Below are positions 1 to 6,959 of a stretch of DNA of 10,958 bases, in pieces. Numbering within the stretch: position 1 is the first letter of the stretch; each line of letters opens with the position of its first letter. Under the pieces are notes generated by a model that did not search any database, was not told the origin of the DNA, and saw only the letters and a program-made list of their open reading frames with translations. Source of the DNA: Deltaproteobacteria bacterium (GTDB lineage: Bacteria > Desulfobacterota > DSM-4660 > Desulfatiglandales > HGW-15). The stretch lies in NCBI GenBank assembly GCA_024641835.1, contig JAHECH010000080.1, positions 1 to 10,958 of the forward strand, written 5' to 3'. The position numbers were made by a program, and so were the translations under genes.

Positions 1-1024
1 CACTCACCACAGGAATTCGCCTCCTGCTTGCGTAAAGAGACGCTTTGATCTCCTGAGCAAAGATCCCTCCTGCGCCTGGCGAGAGATTCCGATCGATGAC
101 GACGACCCGCTTGAACCCCTTGAGCGCCCTTCGAAGCTCTTTTCTCGGGAAAGGGCGAAAGAGCCTCATTTTCACGAGCCCGACGGTTTTGTTTCCCTGT
201 ATAAAAGCCTTGACCGTTCCCGCCATGGTGCCTGCCGTAATCAGCGCAAGATCGGCCCCGGCCTCTTTGAAAACTTCGACCGCTTCGTATCGCCGGCCGA
301 AACGGCGCGCGAATTCTTTGCAGATCCGAGCCATCTGAGCAGGAATCCGGTCCATGTCTTCCTGCATTCTCTGCCGGAACTCGAAGAGGACCTGAGAACT
401 TACCCCTCCTCCGAAGGTGTAGGGATCTTTTGGGTCCATCCGGTATGGGGCTTTCCGTGGGGGAAGAAACCGGTCCACCGTTTCTTGTTCGGGAACTTCC
501 ACGGGTTCCGCATAATGGGAAAGAAGAAATCCGTCCATGCAGACCATGGTGGGGAGCAGGACTTTCTCGGCGAGCTTGAAGGCGATGAAAAGGTTATCCA
601 GAACCTCCTGCGCCGTTTCGCAGTAGATCTGCAGGCAGCCCGTGTCTCTCTGAGAGAGAGTGTCATTATGGTCCACGCCCAGAGACCAGGGTGCGGCCAT
701 GGAGCGGTTGACATCCACAAGCAATATGGGAAGCCTGGCTCCCGAGGCCCAGTGGAGAAGTTCGTGCATCAGGGCGAGACCCTGGGACGAGGTGGCGGTA
801 AAGGTCCTTGCCCCTGCGAGGGAACCGCCGATGCAGGCGGCAAGGGCCGAGGTCTCCGACTCCACCTTGATGTAGCGCGCCTGAAGATCCCCGCTTGCTG
901 CATACTGGGCCAGTTTTTCCGCAATGCTGGTCTGCGGGGTAATGGGATAAGCGGCAACCACATGAGGCTTGGCCATTTTGGCCGCCAGCGCGGCCGCTTC
1001 ATTGCCCGTCATCAATCTCTTCAT
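1..1024 (-). CDS. porA: 2-oxoacid:ferredoxin oxidoreductase alpha subunit (PorA-like), 3' end outside window
   Basis: This is the alpha subunit of a pyruvate/2-oxoacid:ferredoxin oxidoreductase, a cytoplasmic enzyme that oxidatively decarboxylates a 2-oxoacid to an acyl-CoA and reduces ferredoxin. The first 341 residues are present; the family usually has about 390, so the C-terminus lies beyond the window edge. Residues 25-36 carry the hallmark YPITPQTSIAEK of the POR N-terminal (pyrimidine-binding) domain. VESETSA (54-60), the TSSQGLALMHELLHWASG stretch (78-95) and DHNDTLSQRDTGCLQIYCE (118-136) are also family blocks. A second domain starts near 255 (LALITAGTMAGTVKAF). The ATG at 1024 is preceded by AGGGGAG eight bases upstream. 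It follows dctM with a 175-bp gap and is probably the distal part of the same operon. No gamma or delta subunit lies upstream; beta should lie just outside. Pyruvate, 2-oxoglutarate, branched-chain or aryl 2-oxoacid substrates cannot be told apart. Confidence 0.9.
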   Translation of the reverse strand, partial: MKRLMTGNEAAALAAKMAKPHVVAAYPITPQTSIAEKLAQYAASGDLQARYIKVESETSALAACIGGSLAGARTFTATSSQGLALMHELLHWASGARLPILLVDVNRSMAAPWSLGVDHNDTLSQRDTGCLQIYCETAQEVLDNLFIAFKLAEKVLLPTMVCMDGFLLSHYAEPVEVPEQETVDRFLPPRKAPYRMDPKDPYTFGGGVSSQVLFEFRQRMQEDMDRIPAQMARICKEFARRFGRRYEAVEVFKEAGADLALITAGTMAGTVKAFIQGNKTVGLVKMRLFRPFPRKELRRALKGFKRVVVIDRNLSPGAGGIFAQEIKASLYASRRRIPVVS

Positions 1025-1083
1025 TCTTTGCTCTCCCCTTATCGACCCCTCCCATTCCTCTCCCCGCGGGGTCGGCGTCACCA

Positions 1084-1164
1084 TGTCCTTTCGACCCCCG
1101 CGAAAGCGGGGGAAGAAATCTTTAAAGATCCTTCACCCGACCTGCGGCGGGATTTAGGATGACA
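1084..1164. repeat. REP-like imperfect palindrome between dctM and porA
   Basis: An 81-bp imperfect palindrome fills about half of the dctM-porA gap. It begins TGTCCTTTCGAC and ends AGGATGACA. Inside are a perfect 7-bp stem CCCCCGC-GAAA-GCGGGGG (1095-1112) and a perfect 12-bp palindrome ATCTTTAAAGAT (1118-1129), followed by a looser CCCG/CGGG stem. This layout matches the dispersed REP-type repeats of general form TCATTTCGA...GAAATCTTTAAAGAT...GGATGACA that I know from many proteobacterial genomes; the copy number here is an inference. Another CCCCGCGGGG palindrome lies at 1062-1071. Confidence 0.6.
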
Positions 1165-1173
1165 CAACCTCCT

Positions 1174-1190
1174 TGTCCTTGAGAAGGACG
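1174..1190 (-). terminator. Small hairpin just after dctM, possible attenuator
   Basis: On the minus strand a 6-bp stem (GTCCTT / AAGGAC, 3-nt loop) begins about 10 nt after the dctM stop codon. No T-run follows, so it is not a classical intrinsic terminator. It could protect the 3' end of the upstream message or weakly reduce read-through into porA. Confidence 0.2.
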
Positions 1191-1199
1191 TCTAGCCAT

Positions 1200-2474
1200 C
1201 TAGTCCACCAGCCGGGTGAGGACAAGGGAGATCCATGGAACATAGGTTATCAGCATCAGCATCCCGAACATGATCAGAAGGTAGGGAGCCACGGAGCGCG
1301 CCACTTCAAGAATATCCTTTCCCGTGATCCCTGAGGAAACGAACAGGTTGACACCGAAGGGCGGCGTCAGGAATCCGATCTCTATATTGAGGACCATGAT
1401 GACGCCGAAGTGGACCGGATCAATATCGAATTTTTGAAGAAAAGGCATGAACACCGGACCCAGGACGAGCATGGCGGAAACGATGTCCATGAAACAGCCC
1501 ATGATCAAAAGGGCGATGTTCACGAGAAGAAGAAAGAGGAAGCGGCTGCTGATGTATTGGAGAAGAAAATCCGCGGCCCTCGTGGGAATCTGATCGACGC
1601 TGAAATAATAGGACAGGACAGAGGCATTGGCGATGATAAAGAGCAGCATGGACGAAGTGAGAATGGACTCCTTGAAGATGGGCATCAAGTCCCTGAACCC
1701 GATGCTCCGGTGGATAAAAAGCTCCACCAGGAGGGCATAGGCAAAAGCCACTGCAGCCGCTTCCGTGGCGGTGAACGCTCCTGAGTAAATCCCGCCGAGC
1801 ACCAGAAAGGGCATGAAGAGACCCCAGACCCCTTCCCTCAGGGCTTCTTTCAGCTCCTTCCCCGAGATCCGCCGGGACACCCGCCAACCTCTCCGTCGGG
1901 CCGTCAGATAGGAATACGCCATGAGGGTTCCTCCGATAAGAAGCCCGGGAAGAAAACCCGCTGTGAACTGCTTTGTCACAGAAACACCCACCACCACCGC
2001 CCAGATAATCATGGGAATGCTCGGCGGGATCATGACGCCCAGTGATCCTGCGCAGGTGAGCAAGCCCACAGAGAACCGAGGATGATATCCGCTCTTGATC
2101 AAGGCGGGAATCATGATGGTTCCGATGGCGACGACGGTAGCGGGGGAGGATCCGGATATGGCGGCAAAGAAGATGCACAGAAGAACCGAGGTGATCGCAA
2201 GACCCCCGTAGAAGCCACCGACCAGAGCCTGCCCGACCCGGATCAGTCTGGCCGCAAGAGTCCCGCGAGTCATGATGTTCCCTGCCACGATGAAAAAGAC
2301 CACCGCCTGCAGCAGATCATATTCCGCTCCCTGGTAGAGCTGCTGGAAAAGGGCTTCGGGCGGGATGCCGGTGAAACCCGTGACGCAAAGAAGGGCGGCA
2401 ATGCCCACCACTGCCGCGAGCGGAACTCCCGAGGCCATGAGAATGGCCACGAGCGCGACGAGCGCCGCCGTCAT
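1200..2474 (-). CDS. dctM: TRAP transporter large permease (DctM)
   Basis: This is the large membrane subunit of a tripartite ATP-independent periplasmic transporter. It forms the cation-coupled path that moves a substrate, normally a carboxylate, across the inner membrane. The 424-residue product matches the family length and is hydrophobic almost throughout, with about a dozen probable membrane segments. Family signatures include FFAAISGSSPATVVAIG (102-118) and AGSLGVMIPPSIPMIIW (142-158), and an IEIGFLTPPFGVNLF segment in the C-terminal half. I place the start at the ATG whose first base is 2474: it overlaps the dctQ stop as ATGA and has a GGGAGGGG ribosome-binding site inside the end of dctQ, implying translational coupling. 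An in-frame upstream start at 2537 would add 21 residues lying inside dctQ and is unlikely. Confidence 0.93.
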   Translation of the reverse strand: MTAALVALVAILMASGVPLAAVVGIAALLCVTGFTGIPPEALFQQLYQGAEYDLLQAVVFFIVAGNIMTRGTLAARLIRVGQALVGGFYGGLAITSVLLCIFFAAISGSSPATVVAIGTIMIPALIKSGYHPRFSVGLLTCAGSLGVMIPPSIPMIIWAVVVGVSVTKQFTAGFLPGLLIGGTLMAYSYLTARRRGWRVSRRISGKELKEALREGVWGLFMPFLVLGGIYSGAFTATEAAAVAFAYALLVELFIHRSIGFRDLMPIFKESILTSSMLLFIIANASVLSYYFSVDQIPTRAADFLLQYISSRFLFLLLVNIALLIMGCFMDIVSAMLVLGPVFMPFLQKFDIDPVHFGVIMVLNIEIGFLTPPFGVNLFVSSGITGKDILEVARSVAPYLLIMFGMLMLITYVPWISLVLTRLVD

Positions 2475-2989
2475 CGGTTCCCCTCCCTCGGAAACCCCGA
2501 GAGCAGCGTTTTCACGGCCCGCCAGAAGCCCACGCAACTCCGCAGAGCGATCAAAGCGAGGGCAACGCAGACGACGAAATAGAGTTCGTGTTTGGGGATT
2601 CTCAGCGTCGGTGTGTAATGGGGACGCTTCATCATGGCCGAAATCAGGCCCATTCCAAAATAGACCATGGCCGTGGTGTAAGCGGCCACGACGATATGAT
2701 CGAACGCTTCGATCAGGCTCCCATAGGGTTCCTTTATCATGTGCTTCTTCAGCGCGTCCACGGATATGTGAGCCCCGTACTTGATCCCCAGGCTCGCCCC
2801 GAAGAAGGTCAGGAAAATCACCTCAATGTGAACCAGTTCATCCAGCCAGGTAATGGCGGATTGAAAGACGTATCGCATGATGACCTGGACGAAGACGGAC
2901 AACCCCATCTGGAGAACCATCAGAAAAAGAACGTATTCCTCGACGCGGCTCAACCCCTCACTGATCCTGGAACCTGTCCTCAAGTCCAT
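2471..2989 (-). CDS. dctQ: TRAP transporter small permease (DctQ)
   Basis: This is the small membrane subunit of the TRAP transporter, which pairs with DctM. The 172-residue protein has four probable membrane segments (about 18-39, 50-69, 92-115 and 135-157). It carries the DctQ pattern RYVF...TWLDELVHIEVIFLTFFGASLGIKYGAHISVD spread over residues 39-78; the W-x-(D/E)-E-L and the later H-I-x-V-D are the typical conserved points. The ATG at 2989 has a purine-rich AGAGGGCGGGA upstream. It lies 40 bp after dctP and shares 4 bp with dctM, so the three transporter genes form one translational unit in the usual P-Q-M order. Confidence 0.92.
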   Translation of the reverse strand: MDLRTGSRISEGLSRVEEYVLFLMVLQMGLSVFVQVIMRYVFQSAITWLDELVHIEVIFLTFFGASLGIKYGAHISVDALKKHMIKEPYGSLIEAFDHIVVAAYTTAMVYFGMGLISAMMKRPHYTPTLRIPKHELYFVVCVALALIALRSCVGFWRAVKTLLSGFPREGNR

Positions 2990-3029
2990 TCCCGCCCTCT
3001 CTTTGTGCTCCGGGAAAACAGAAGAGCGG

Positions 3030-4037
3030 TCATTTCTTCCTTTGCTTCATCAGAAAGGCCTGGGCCTCATCATAGAGTTCGGCGCCCACTTTCTCTCTCC
3101 ATTTTTCGTGCACCGGCTTTACCGCCTCTCTGAATTTGGCAAGCTCTGCGTCACTGACCTCGTTGATCTTCAGTCCTTTCTTCAGGAGGTCCGGCATGAC
3201 CACCGTGGCGTCCTCCTTGCGAATCCGGGCCGTGTGCCACTTGGCCGCCTCTATCATCCCTTTGATGACAATTTTCCTCAGATCTTCCGGCAATCCGTCA
3301 AGCCACTTCTTGCTGGCCACATAAACCTGCGGGTTGATCCCGAGTTTGCAAAGGGACATGTAATTCACCACCTCATAAATCTTGGCTCCCCAGCACTCAT
3401 TGGGCGTAATGTCGATGCCGTCGATCACTCCTCTCTGAAGAGCGCTGAACACTTCCGGCCACGGAAGGGTTACGGGGCTCACCCCCATGGCCTTATAGGT
3501 ATCGATGAAAAGTTCGTTGGGGATGATTCTCCATTTGCTCTTCGCCATGTCTTCAAGCTTGGTGATGGCCATCTTTCTGTTCAGGAAGGCTTTGAACCCG
3601 TGATCAGCCCAGCCCCCGCAATAAAGCCCCTTGGGTGCAAAGGCCGCGTCTATTTTTCGGCCAACGGGACTGGCCAGGAGGGCATACATCTCATCCTCGC
3701 TGTTGAACATGAAAGGCAGGGAGGTAAGCGCCACCTGGGGAACAAACTCCGTCAGGGCCGGACCGGCCACCGACGCCATTTCGAGGGTGCCGACCTGAAG
3801 AGCCTCCAGCATTTGAATGTGGCTCCCAAGCTGACCCTGGGGATGGACGGAGCACTTGATCCTTCCTCCTGATTCCTTTTCCACATATTGGGCAAACCAC
3901 TCCGCGGCCTTGTGCTGGGCGTGCATCGGCGGCGCCACGTGCCCGAATCGCATGCGGATCACTTCCTGCGCGCTCACCTGAGAACACAAAAAAACACCGA
4001 CCCATAGACTCATAAGAACGAACGCCGACTTCTTCAT
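3030..4037 (-). CDS. dctP: TRAP transporter solute-binding protein (DctP)
   Basis: This is the periplasmic receptor that captures the substrate and delivers it to the DctQM permease. The 335-residue product begins with a clear Sec signal peptide (MKK, hydrophobic core 5-19, probable cleavage after VSA at 23). The mature part is a DctP-family fold: FGHVAPPMHAQHKAAEWFAQYVEKESGGRI near the N-terminus, HPQGQLGS (65-72), and KWRIIPNELFIDTYKAMGVSPVTLPWPEVFSALQRGVIDG over 168-207. Arg170 aligns with the arginine that in most of the family salt-bridges the carboxylate of the ligand (Arg147 of SiaP), so a carboxylate substrate is likely. The ATG has an excellent AAGGAGGG ribosome-binding site. It follows the regulator gene with a 96-bp gap. 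Confidence 0.93.
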   Translation of the reverse strand: MKKSAFVLMSLWVGVFLCSQVSAQEVIRMRFGHVAPPMHAQHKAAEWFAQYVEKESGGRIKCSVHPQGQLGSHIQMLEALQVGTLEMASVAGPALTEFVPQVALTSLPFMFNSEDEMYALLASPVGRKIDAAFAPKGLYCGGWADHGFKAFLNRKMAITKLEDMAKSKWRIIPNELFIDTYKAMGVSPVTLPWPEVFSALQRGVIDGIDITPNECWGAKIYEVVNYMSLCKLGINPQVYVASKKWLDGLPEDLRKIVIKGMIEAAKWHTARIRKEDATVVMPDLLKKGLKINEVSDAELAKFREAVKPVHEKWREKVGAELYDEAQAFLMKQRKK

Positions 4038-4133
4038 TTACCTGTCCCTCCTTCTTTCTTCCAAAATAGTTGCTGCCTGCATGGCGAACCCTGAAGCGGA
4101 AGGGAATAACCCCCTGCACCTTGTGCCGTTTCT

Positions 4134-4727
4134 TTATCCATCCTTCAGGAAAAGACCCACATACTGAGTTCTTTCCTTCACTTTGATAGAGTGCGTGAAG
4201 TGGGCATCATAGAAGATCGCATCCCCTGCCGTGATCTGGTATTCCTTATCCGCCACCGTCACCACGGCTCTTCCTTTGATAAGGTAGGCCCATTCGAAAC
4301 CGCGATTCGAGTGGGGCTCAATGGCCACGCCTTTCTCCAACTCTGCCGCGGTGATCGTCATTCGGTCGGAAATGAGACCTCTCGGCGCCAAAACCCGAAT
4401 GCCGCTCTCAGGGTCCATAATGGTGTCCTGCCGGTTTCTCTCGATCAAAACAACCTTTGGTTCCCCTTCCTTGATCAGCGATTCGATGGGCTGTTTAAGA
4501 TGGAAGGAGATCTCGGTGAGTGTGATGACGGACGGCGAAGTGTTCCCTGTCTCTATTCGATGAAGCGTCATCTTGCTGATGCCGACTTTCCTTGCCAAAG
4601 CTTCCATGGAAAGACCGAGACGATTCCTTTCCGTGCGGATTTTTGCACCGATTCTCCTGAGGATCTCAGCTGGTTGAGCCTTTCCGGAAACTCTGCCTTC
4701 CTTGTTCTTCTTGGGAACCGTAACCAT
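4134..4727 (-). CDS. XRE-family regulator with C-terminal cupin domain
   Basis: This is a predicted cytoplasmic DNA-binding regulator of 197 residues. A helix-turn-helix of the XRE/HTH_3 type spans about 25-85 (IRTERNRLGLSMEALARKVGISKMTLHRIETG; recognition helix SKMTLHRIE). A cupin_2 barrel follows at about 125-195 (IEPHSNRGFEWAYLIKG, then ITAGDAIFYDAHFTHSI). The first cupin motif lacks the usual HxH pair (H139-x-N141), while H180 is kept, so metal binding is uncertain and small-molecule sensing is more likely. I chose the ATG at 4727: it lies 5 bp after the PrpD-like stop codon, with GGGGA about ten bases upstream. The in-frame upstream start at 4811 would overlap that gene by 79 bp and add 28 residues without domain character. 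Such proteins often control the operon they sit in; here that is an inference. Confidence 0.88.
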   Translation of the reverse strand: MVTVPKKNKEGRVSGKAQPAEILRRIGAKIRTERNRLGLSMEALARKVGISKMTLHRIETGNTSPSVITLTEISFHLKQPIESLIKEGEPKVVLIERNRQDTIMDPESGIRVLAPRGLISDRMTITAAELEKGVAIEPHSNRGFEWAYLIKGRAVVTVADKEYQITAGDAIFYDAHFTHSIKVKERTQYVGLFLKDG

Positions 4728-4732
4728 CCCTT

Positions 4733-6088
4733 TTATTCCCCGGCTCGCAAGAGAGACAGAAAGGGCCGGACATCCTGTTCTTTGTCCAGGCCCCGGACTC
4801 TTACCAGACATTCTTGCGCCCTTTCCAGGCCGATCACAGGAGCTGAAAGGGAGAGAAATTTTTCAAAAACGGTTTGATCCGACATGGGCATTATAGGATC
4901 GCCCAGTGCATTCATCACTTCATGGGTCAGCTCTCGGCCATCCTGAAGGCGCACCGTGACCCTTGCCGGGCTCCTGGCAGGTCTCAGTCCTTCGTACTCC
5001 GATGAAAAAGTCATCTTCACCTTTTCAGCCAAGTCTCGGACAACCGGATCCTCCAGGACCCGGTGGCCGAGAGCTCTCCGATCAAGACGGCCGTAGCGAA
5101 TCATGGCTGCCAGGAGATAGGGAGTTGAGAACCGCATGGCTTCCGCGTTCGGGGGCGGGTCGGAACCGCCGTGGACTGCCGCCTTAAAGCTGGTCACGGA
5201 AACGCGCGTTACCTCCTCCGGACGAATGGGCGTCTTGTCAAGGATCGCTCCCAGAGCATCCAGTGCAGAATGGTTGAAGCGGCAGGTAGGGTAGGGTTTG
5301 AAGTAGTTCTGCGTAATCGCAAACTCTTGCCCCAAGCCCTCCACAAGACGTTCCTCATCGAAGCCTTCAGAAAGAAACCGGGAAAAAGTCATCTCAAGAC
5401 ATCCCTCATCAGCCCGGATGCCTGCGTCATAGTATAGAGCGGCCAAGAACCCGCTTAAGTTCGCCACCCCGGCAAAGGTACAGGCCACGGTTTTTCCTGC
5501 GAAGGAGTTCTTTACGTAGGGTGAAAAGGCATAGGAAGCGGCCATGTTGGCAATTTCAAAGAGAGCCTCCCCGTCCTTCCGGCCGGCGCAGGCCACACCC
5601 ACTGCCGATCCCACGGTTCCCCAGGTTCCTGTCGGATGGAGCCCCCTTCGCATGGAGGCGGCGCGGCTTAACCGGCTTGCCATCTCATAGCCGCAAAGGA
5701 GACCTCGCAAGAGGCTTTCACCACTCAGCCCACGTACCTCTGCCTCGGCCAGGACAGCGGGAACGATCTGGATGGCCGGATGACCCATGGCCATTGAGTT
5801 CCCTTCTTCAAACTCGAGACTGGACCCCGCCATGCCGTTCATCATGACTGCGAACAGAGGATGAAATCCGCCTTTATGTCCCGGGCAGGACAGGCCTTTT
5901 TCGGTGCCATGCCATGGCCCCAGTTCTTTCATGGTTTGTTTGACTTGCGGGCTTTCAGACCCGGCTATGATGACGCCCAGCGTATCGAGGAGGACCAGCT
6001 TGGTATGCTGGATGACATGCGCCGGCATGGAAGAGAAGGTGATTCCGGCAAGAAAGCGGCAGAGACTCGATAGACGTTCTGTCGTCAT
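4733..6088 (-). CDS. MmgE/PrpD family protein
   Basis: This 451-residue protein belongs to the MmgE/PrpD family, which includes 2-methylcitrate dehydratase, cis-aconitate decarboxylase and iminodisuccinate epimerase. It is probably a cytoplasmic lyase or isomerase acting on a di- or tricarboxylate; the exact reaction cannot be assigned. Its length fits the family. Visible blocks are LLDTLGVIIAGSESP (33-47), GHPAIQIVPAVLAEAE (102-117), GLHPTGTWGTVGSAVG (149-164) and YFKPYPTCRFNHSALDAL (262-279). AGGGG lies 7 nt before the ATG. It is the first gene of the operon, 63 nt or so downstream of a good promoter and 5 bp before the regulator. No methylcitrate synthase or isocitrate-lyase-like gene is near, which argues against a standard methylcitrate cycle role. 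Confidence 0.88.
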   Translation of the reverse strand: MTTERLSSLCRFLAGITFSSMPAHVIQHTKLVLLDTLGVIIAGSESPQVKQTMKELGPWHGTEKGLSCPGHKGGFHPLFAVMMNGMAGSSLEFEEGNSMAMGHPAIQIVPAVLAEAEVRGLSGESLLRGLLCGYEMASRLSRAASMRRGLHPTGTWGTVGSAVGVACAGRKDGEALFEIANMAASYAFSPYVKNSFAGKTVACTFAGVANLSGFLAALYYDAGIRADEGCLEMTFSRFLSEGFDEERLVEGLGQEFAITQNYFKPYPTCRFNHSALDALGAILDKTPIRPEEVTRVSVTSFKAAVHGGSDPPPNAEAMRFSTPYLLAAMIRYGRLDRRALGHRVLEDPVVRDLAEKVKMTFSSEYEGLRPARSPARVTVRLQDGRELTHEVMNALGDPIMPMSDQTVFEKFLSLSAPVIGLERAQECLVRVRGLDKEQDVRPFLSLLRAGE

Positions 6089-6150
6089 TCGACCCCTCTA
6101 GAAAACCTCGGCTTTTGTTCGTAGCGTCATGCATCCAGGCAGTCTAAAAT

Positions 6151-6168
6151 ATGGTACGCTCGTATCAC
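6151..6168. promoter_or_regulatory. Quasi-palindrome over the -10 box, candidate operator
   Basis: The plus strand reads ATGGTACG-CT-CGTATCAC. The half-sites agree at six of eight positions and are centred at 6159-6160, directly on the proposed -10 box and start region. XRE-type regulators bind such short inverted repeats as dimers, so this is a reasonable place for autoregulation by the XRE-cupin protein two genes into the operon. The assignment is an inference from position and symmetry only. Confidence 0.3.
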
Positions 6169-6187
6169 TTTGTTTACCACCTGTCAA
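6159..6187 (-). promoter_or_regulatory. Sigma70-type promoter for the prpD-TRAP-por operon
   Basis: On the minus strand a perfect -35 box TTGACA (6187-6182) is followed, after 17 bp, by TACGAG (6164-6159). The -10 box is weak (three of six consensus positions), but it is preceded by TG with one base between, making an extended -10. Transcription would start near 6152, giving a leader of about 63 nt before the ATG at 6088. Some other A/T-rich hexamer nearby (TATTTT, about 10 bp downstream) could serve instead, with poor spacing. Confidence 0.5.
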
Positions 6188-6208
6188 GAGCGTAAAGGGC
6201 CTCCACCG

Positions 6209-6345
6209 ATGCACCATCACTCCGGAAAAACATTGTGTTTACCCTCCGTCCTGTTGGCGGTTCCGATAAGTGGCTATATGTCGACACAGAATCAGGCTTT
6301 TGCAGCGTTATTGTCTTATACCGCGAGGTAGTGAAAAAGGCTTAG
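6209..6345 (+). pseudogene. Decayed tyrosine recombinase (integron-integrase-like) N-terminal fragment
   Basis: A plus-strand reading frame opening at 6209 gives a 40-residue peptide that includes LLAVPISGYMSTQNQAFAALL and stops at 6330. In a neighbouring frame, the next bases read VLYREVVKKA and stop. Joined across one frameshift near 6313-6318 the two give STQNQAFAALL-VLYREVVKKA. This closely resembles the end of the SAM-like core-binding domain of integron-type and related phage integrases, which read roughly (V/S)ASTQNQAxxALLFLYREVL; the preceding LLAV fits the (F/Y)LTxLAV block. A further frame downstream (FRRPTRVIDPSAE, near 6380-6412) may be a decayed RP-x-R-(L/V)-P linker. The catalytic domain (R...HxxR...Y) is absent. 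The recognition is from memory of the family and needs a search. Confidence 0.45.
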
Positions 6346-6498
6346 ATTTTGGCCTTAGAGCGATCTTTTTGAGCCTCTTTCGGCGTCCCACAAGAGTTAT
6401 TGATCCGAGTGCCGAGTAACAAGTAACGAGATCAAAACACCACTATTAAGAGCACCAAACCGTTAGCATGGCGTACCACATGCGTGGCCTAAGCAGGA

Positions 6499-6745
6499 GG
6501 GGCATGGGCTTTTTCTGAAGTGACTGGCCCTGTTGAATAGGGTTCCCTTCGGGAAATTCAACAGGGCTGGCGGGAGGGCGCTGTCTTTTCACGACTTATC
6601 TGTGGGGGAAGCCCCGGCCCCGAGTGCAGGCGAGGGGAACGGCGGAGGGGGCAAGTTTCCCTCGCAGATAAGTCGTAGAAAAGACTAACCCGCCTCAGGC
6701 GGGCCAGCCCGGGAGACTTGGAACGAAAGAAAATGCCCATGCCCC
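6499..6745. repeat. Cloverleaf-like structured inverted-repeat element, possible ncRNA or MITE
   Basis: A 247-bp element is closed by 18-bp inverted repeats (GGGGCATGGGCTTTTTCT at 6499-6516 and its complement at 6728-6745, 17 of 18 paired). Inside are three hairpins in a row. Hairpin A (6527-6567) has a perfect 12-bp outer stem (GCCCTGTTGAAT) and a 5-bp inner stem with a 4-nt bulge. Hairpin B (6583-6685) has 8 bp, a small bulge, then 19 bp; two of its pairs are T opposite G or G opposite T, which pair only in plus-strand RNA. Hairpin C (6689-6703) is CCCGCC-TCA-GGCGGG. The CCCGCC arm could also pair with GGCGGG at 6569-6574, and CTGGCCC (6524-6530) with GGGCCAG (6701-6707). No credible protein is encoded. 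It may be a structured RNA, a non-autonomous mobile element or a remnant. Confidence 0.6.
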
Positions 6746-6959
6746 GCAAAGATGCAAACAATGTATTGCTCTCTTTAATTACTTGTCACTCTTCACTTGT
6801 CACTTGCCTGAGGGGATGGGGCCAACGCGCCCCGGACGGACTTTTTACGAAGCCGTCAATCTTGCGAGAGGCAGCCCCAATGGGGTTTGAGAAAATGTTA
6901 GCCGTGGGCATCTAATTGTCTTTGTCTCATGCCTGTGCAAAAACGATTTTGCCATTTTG
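6746..6959. other. Gene-free spacer between the two inverted-repeat elements
   Basis: I see no credible gene here. The stretch holds minor hairpins (GGGGC...GCCCC at 6818-6833; GACGG...CCGTC at 6835-6857; CCCCA-A-TGGGG at 6875-6885) and the short direct repeats listed separately. Reading frames of up to 65 codons exist, but they have odd composition and run through the palindromes. Confidence 0.5.
6781..6804. repeat. Short direct repeat ACTTGTCACT, two copies
   Basis: ACTTGTCACT occurs at 6781-6790 and 6795-6804, four bases apart. A related inverted sequence (GAGTAACAAGTAACGAG) is near 6414-6430. Such simple motifs are frequent in intergenic debris of proteobacterial genomes; no function is evident. 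Confidence 0.4.

Noticed and set aside
485..1162. Plus-strand open frame of 225 codons opposite porA
   Set aside because: The minus strand encodes a continuous POR alpha protein with all expected motifs; the plus frame is a shadow that runs into the REP-like repeat.
1420..2178. Minus-strand open frame of 252 codons inside dctM
   Set aside because: It is a shifted frame of dctM with His/Arg/Ser-rich composition and no membrane character.
2877..3872. Long plus-strand open frame opposite dctP (331 codons)
   Set aside because: It lies antisense to a clear DctP gene; its translation shows no family motif and results from GC-rich codon bias.
6583..6690. Integron attC site
   Set aside because: The ends do not carry a convincing RYYYAAC / GTTRRRY pair, although an integrase-like relic is nearby.
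6499..6745. Retron msr-msd RNA
   Set aside because: A closing repeat and long hairpin are present, but no reverse transcriptase gene lies on either side within the window.
6558..6761. Possible minus-strand protein of 67 residues
   Set aside because: The frame coincides with the structured inverted-repeat element and its composition follows the stems.
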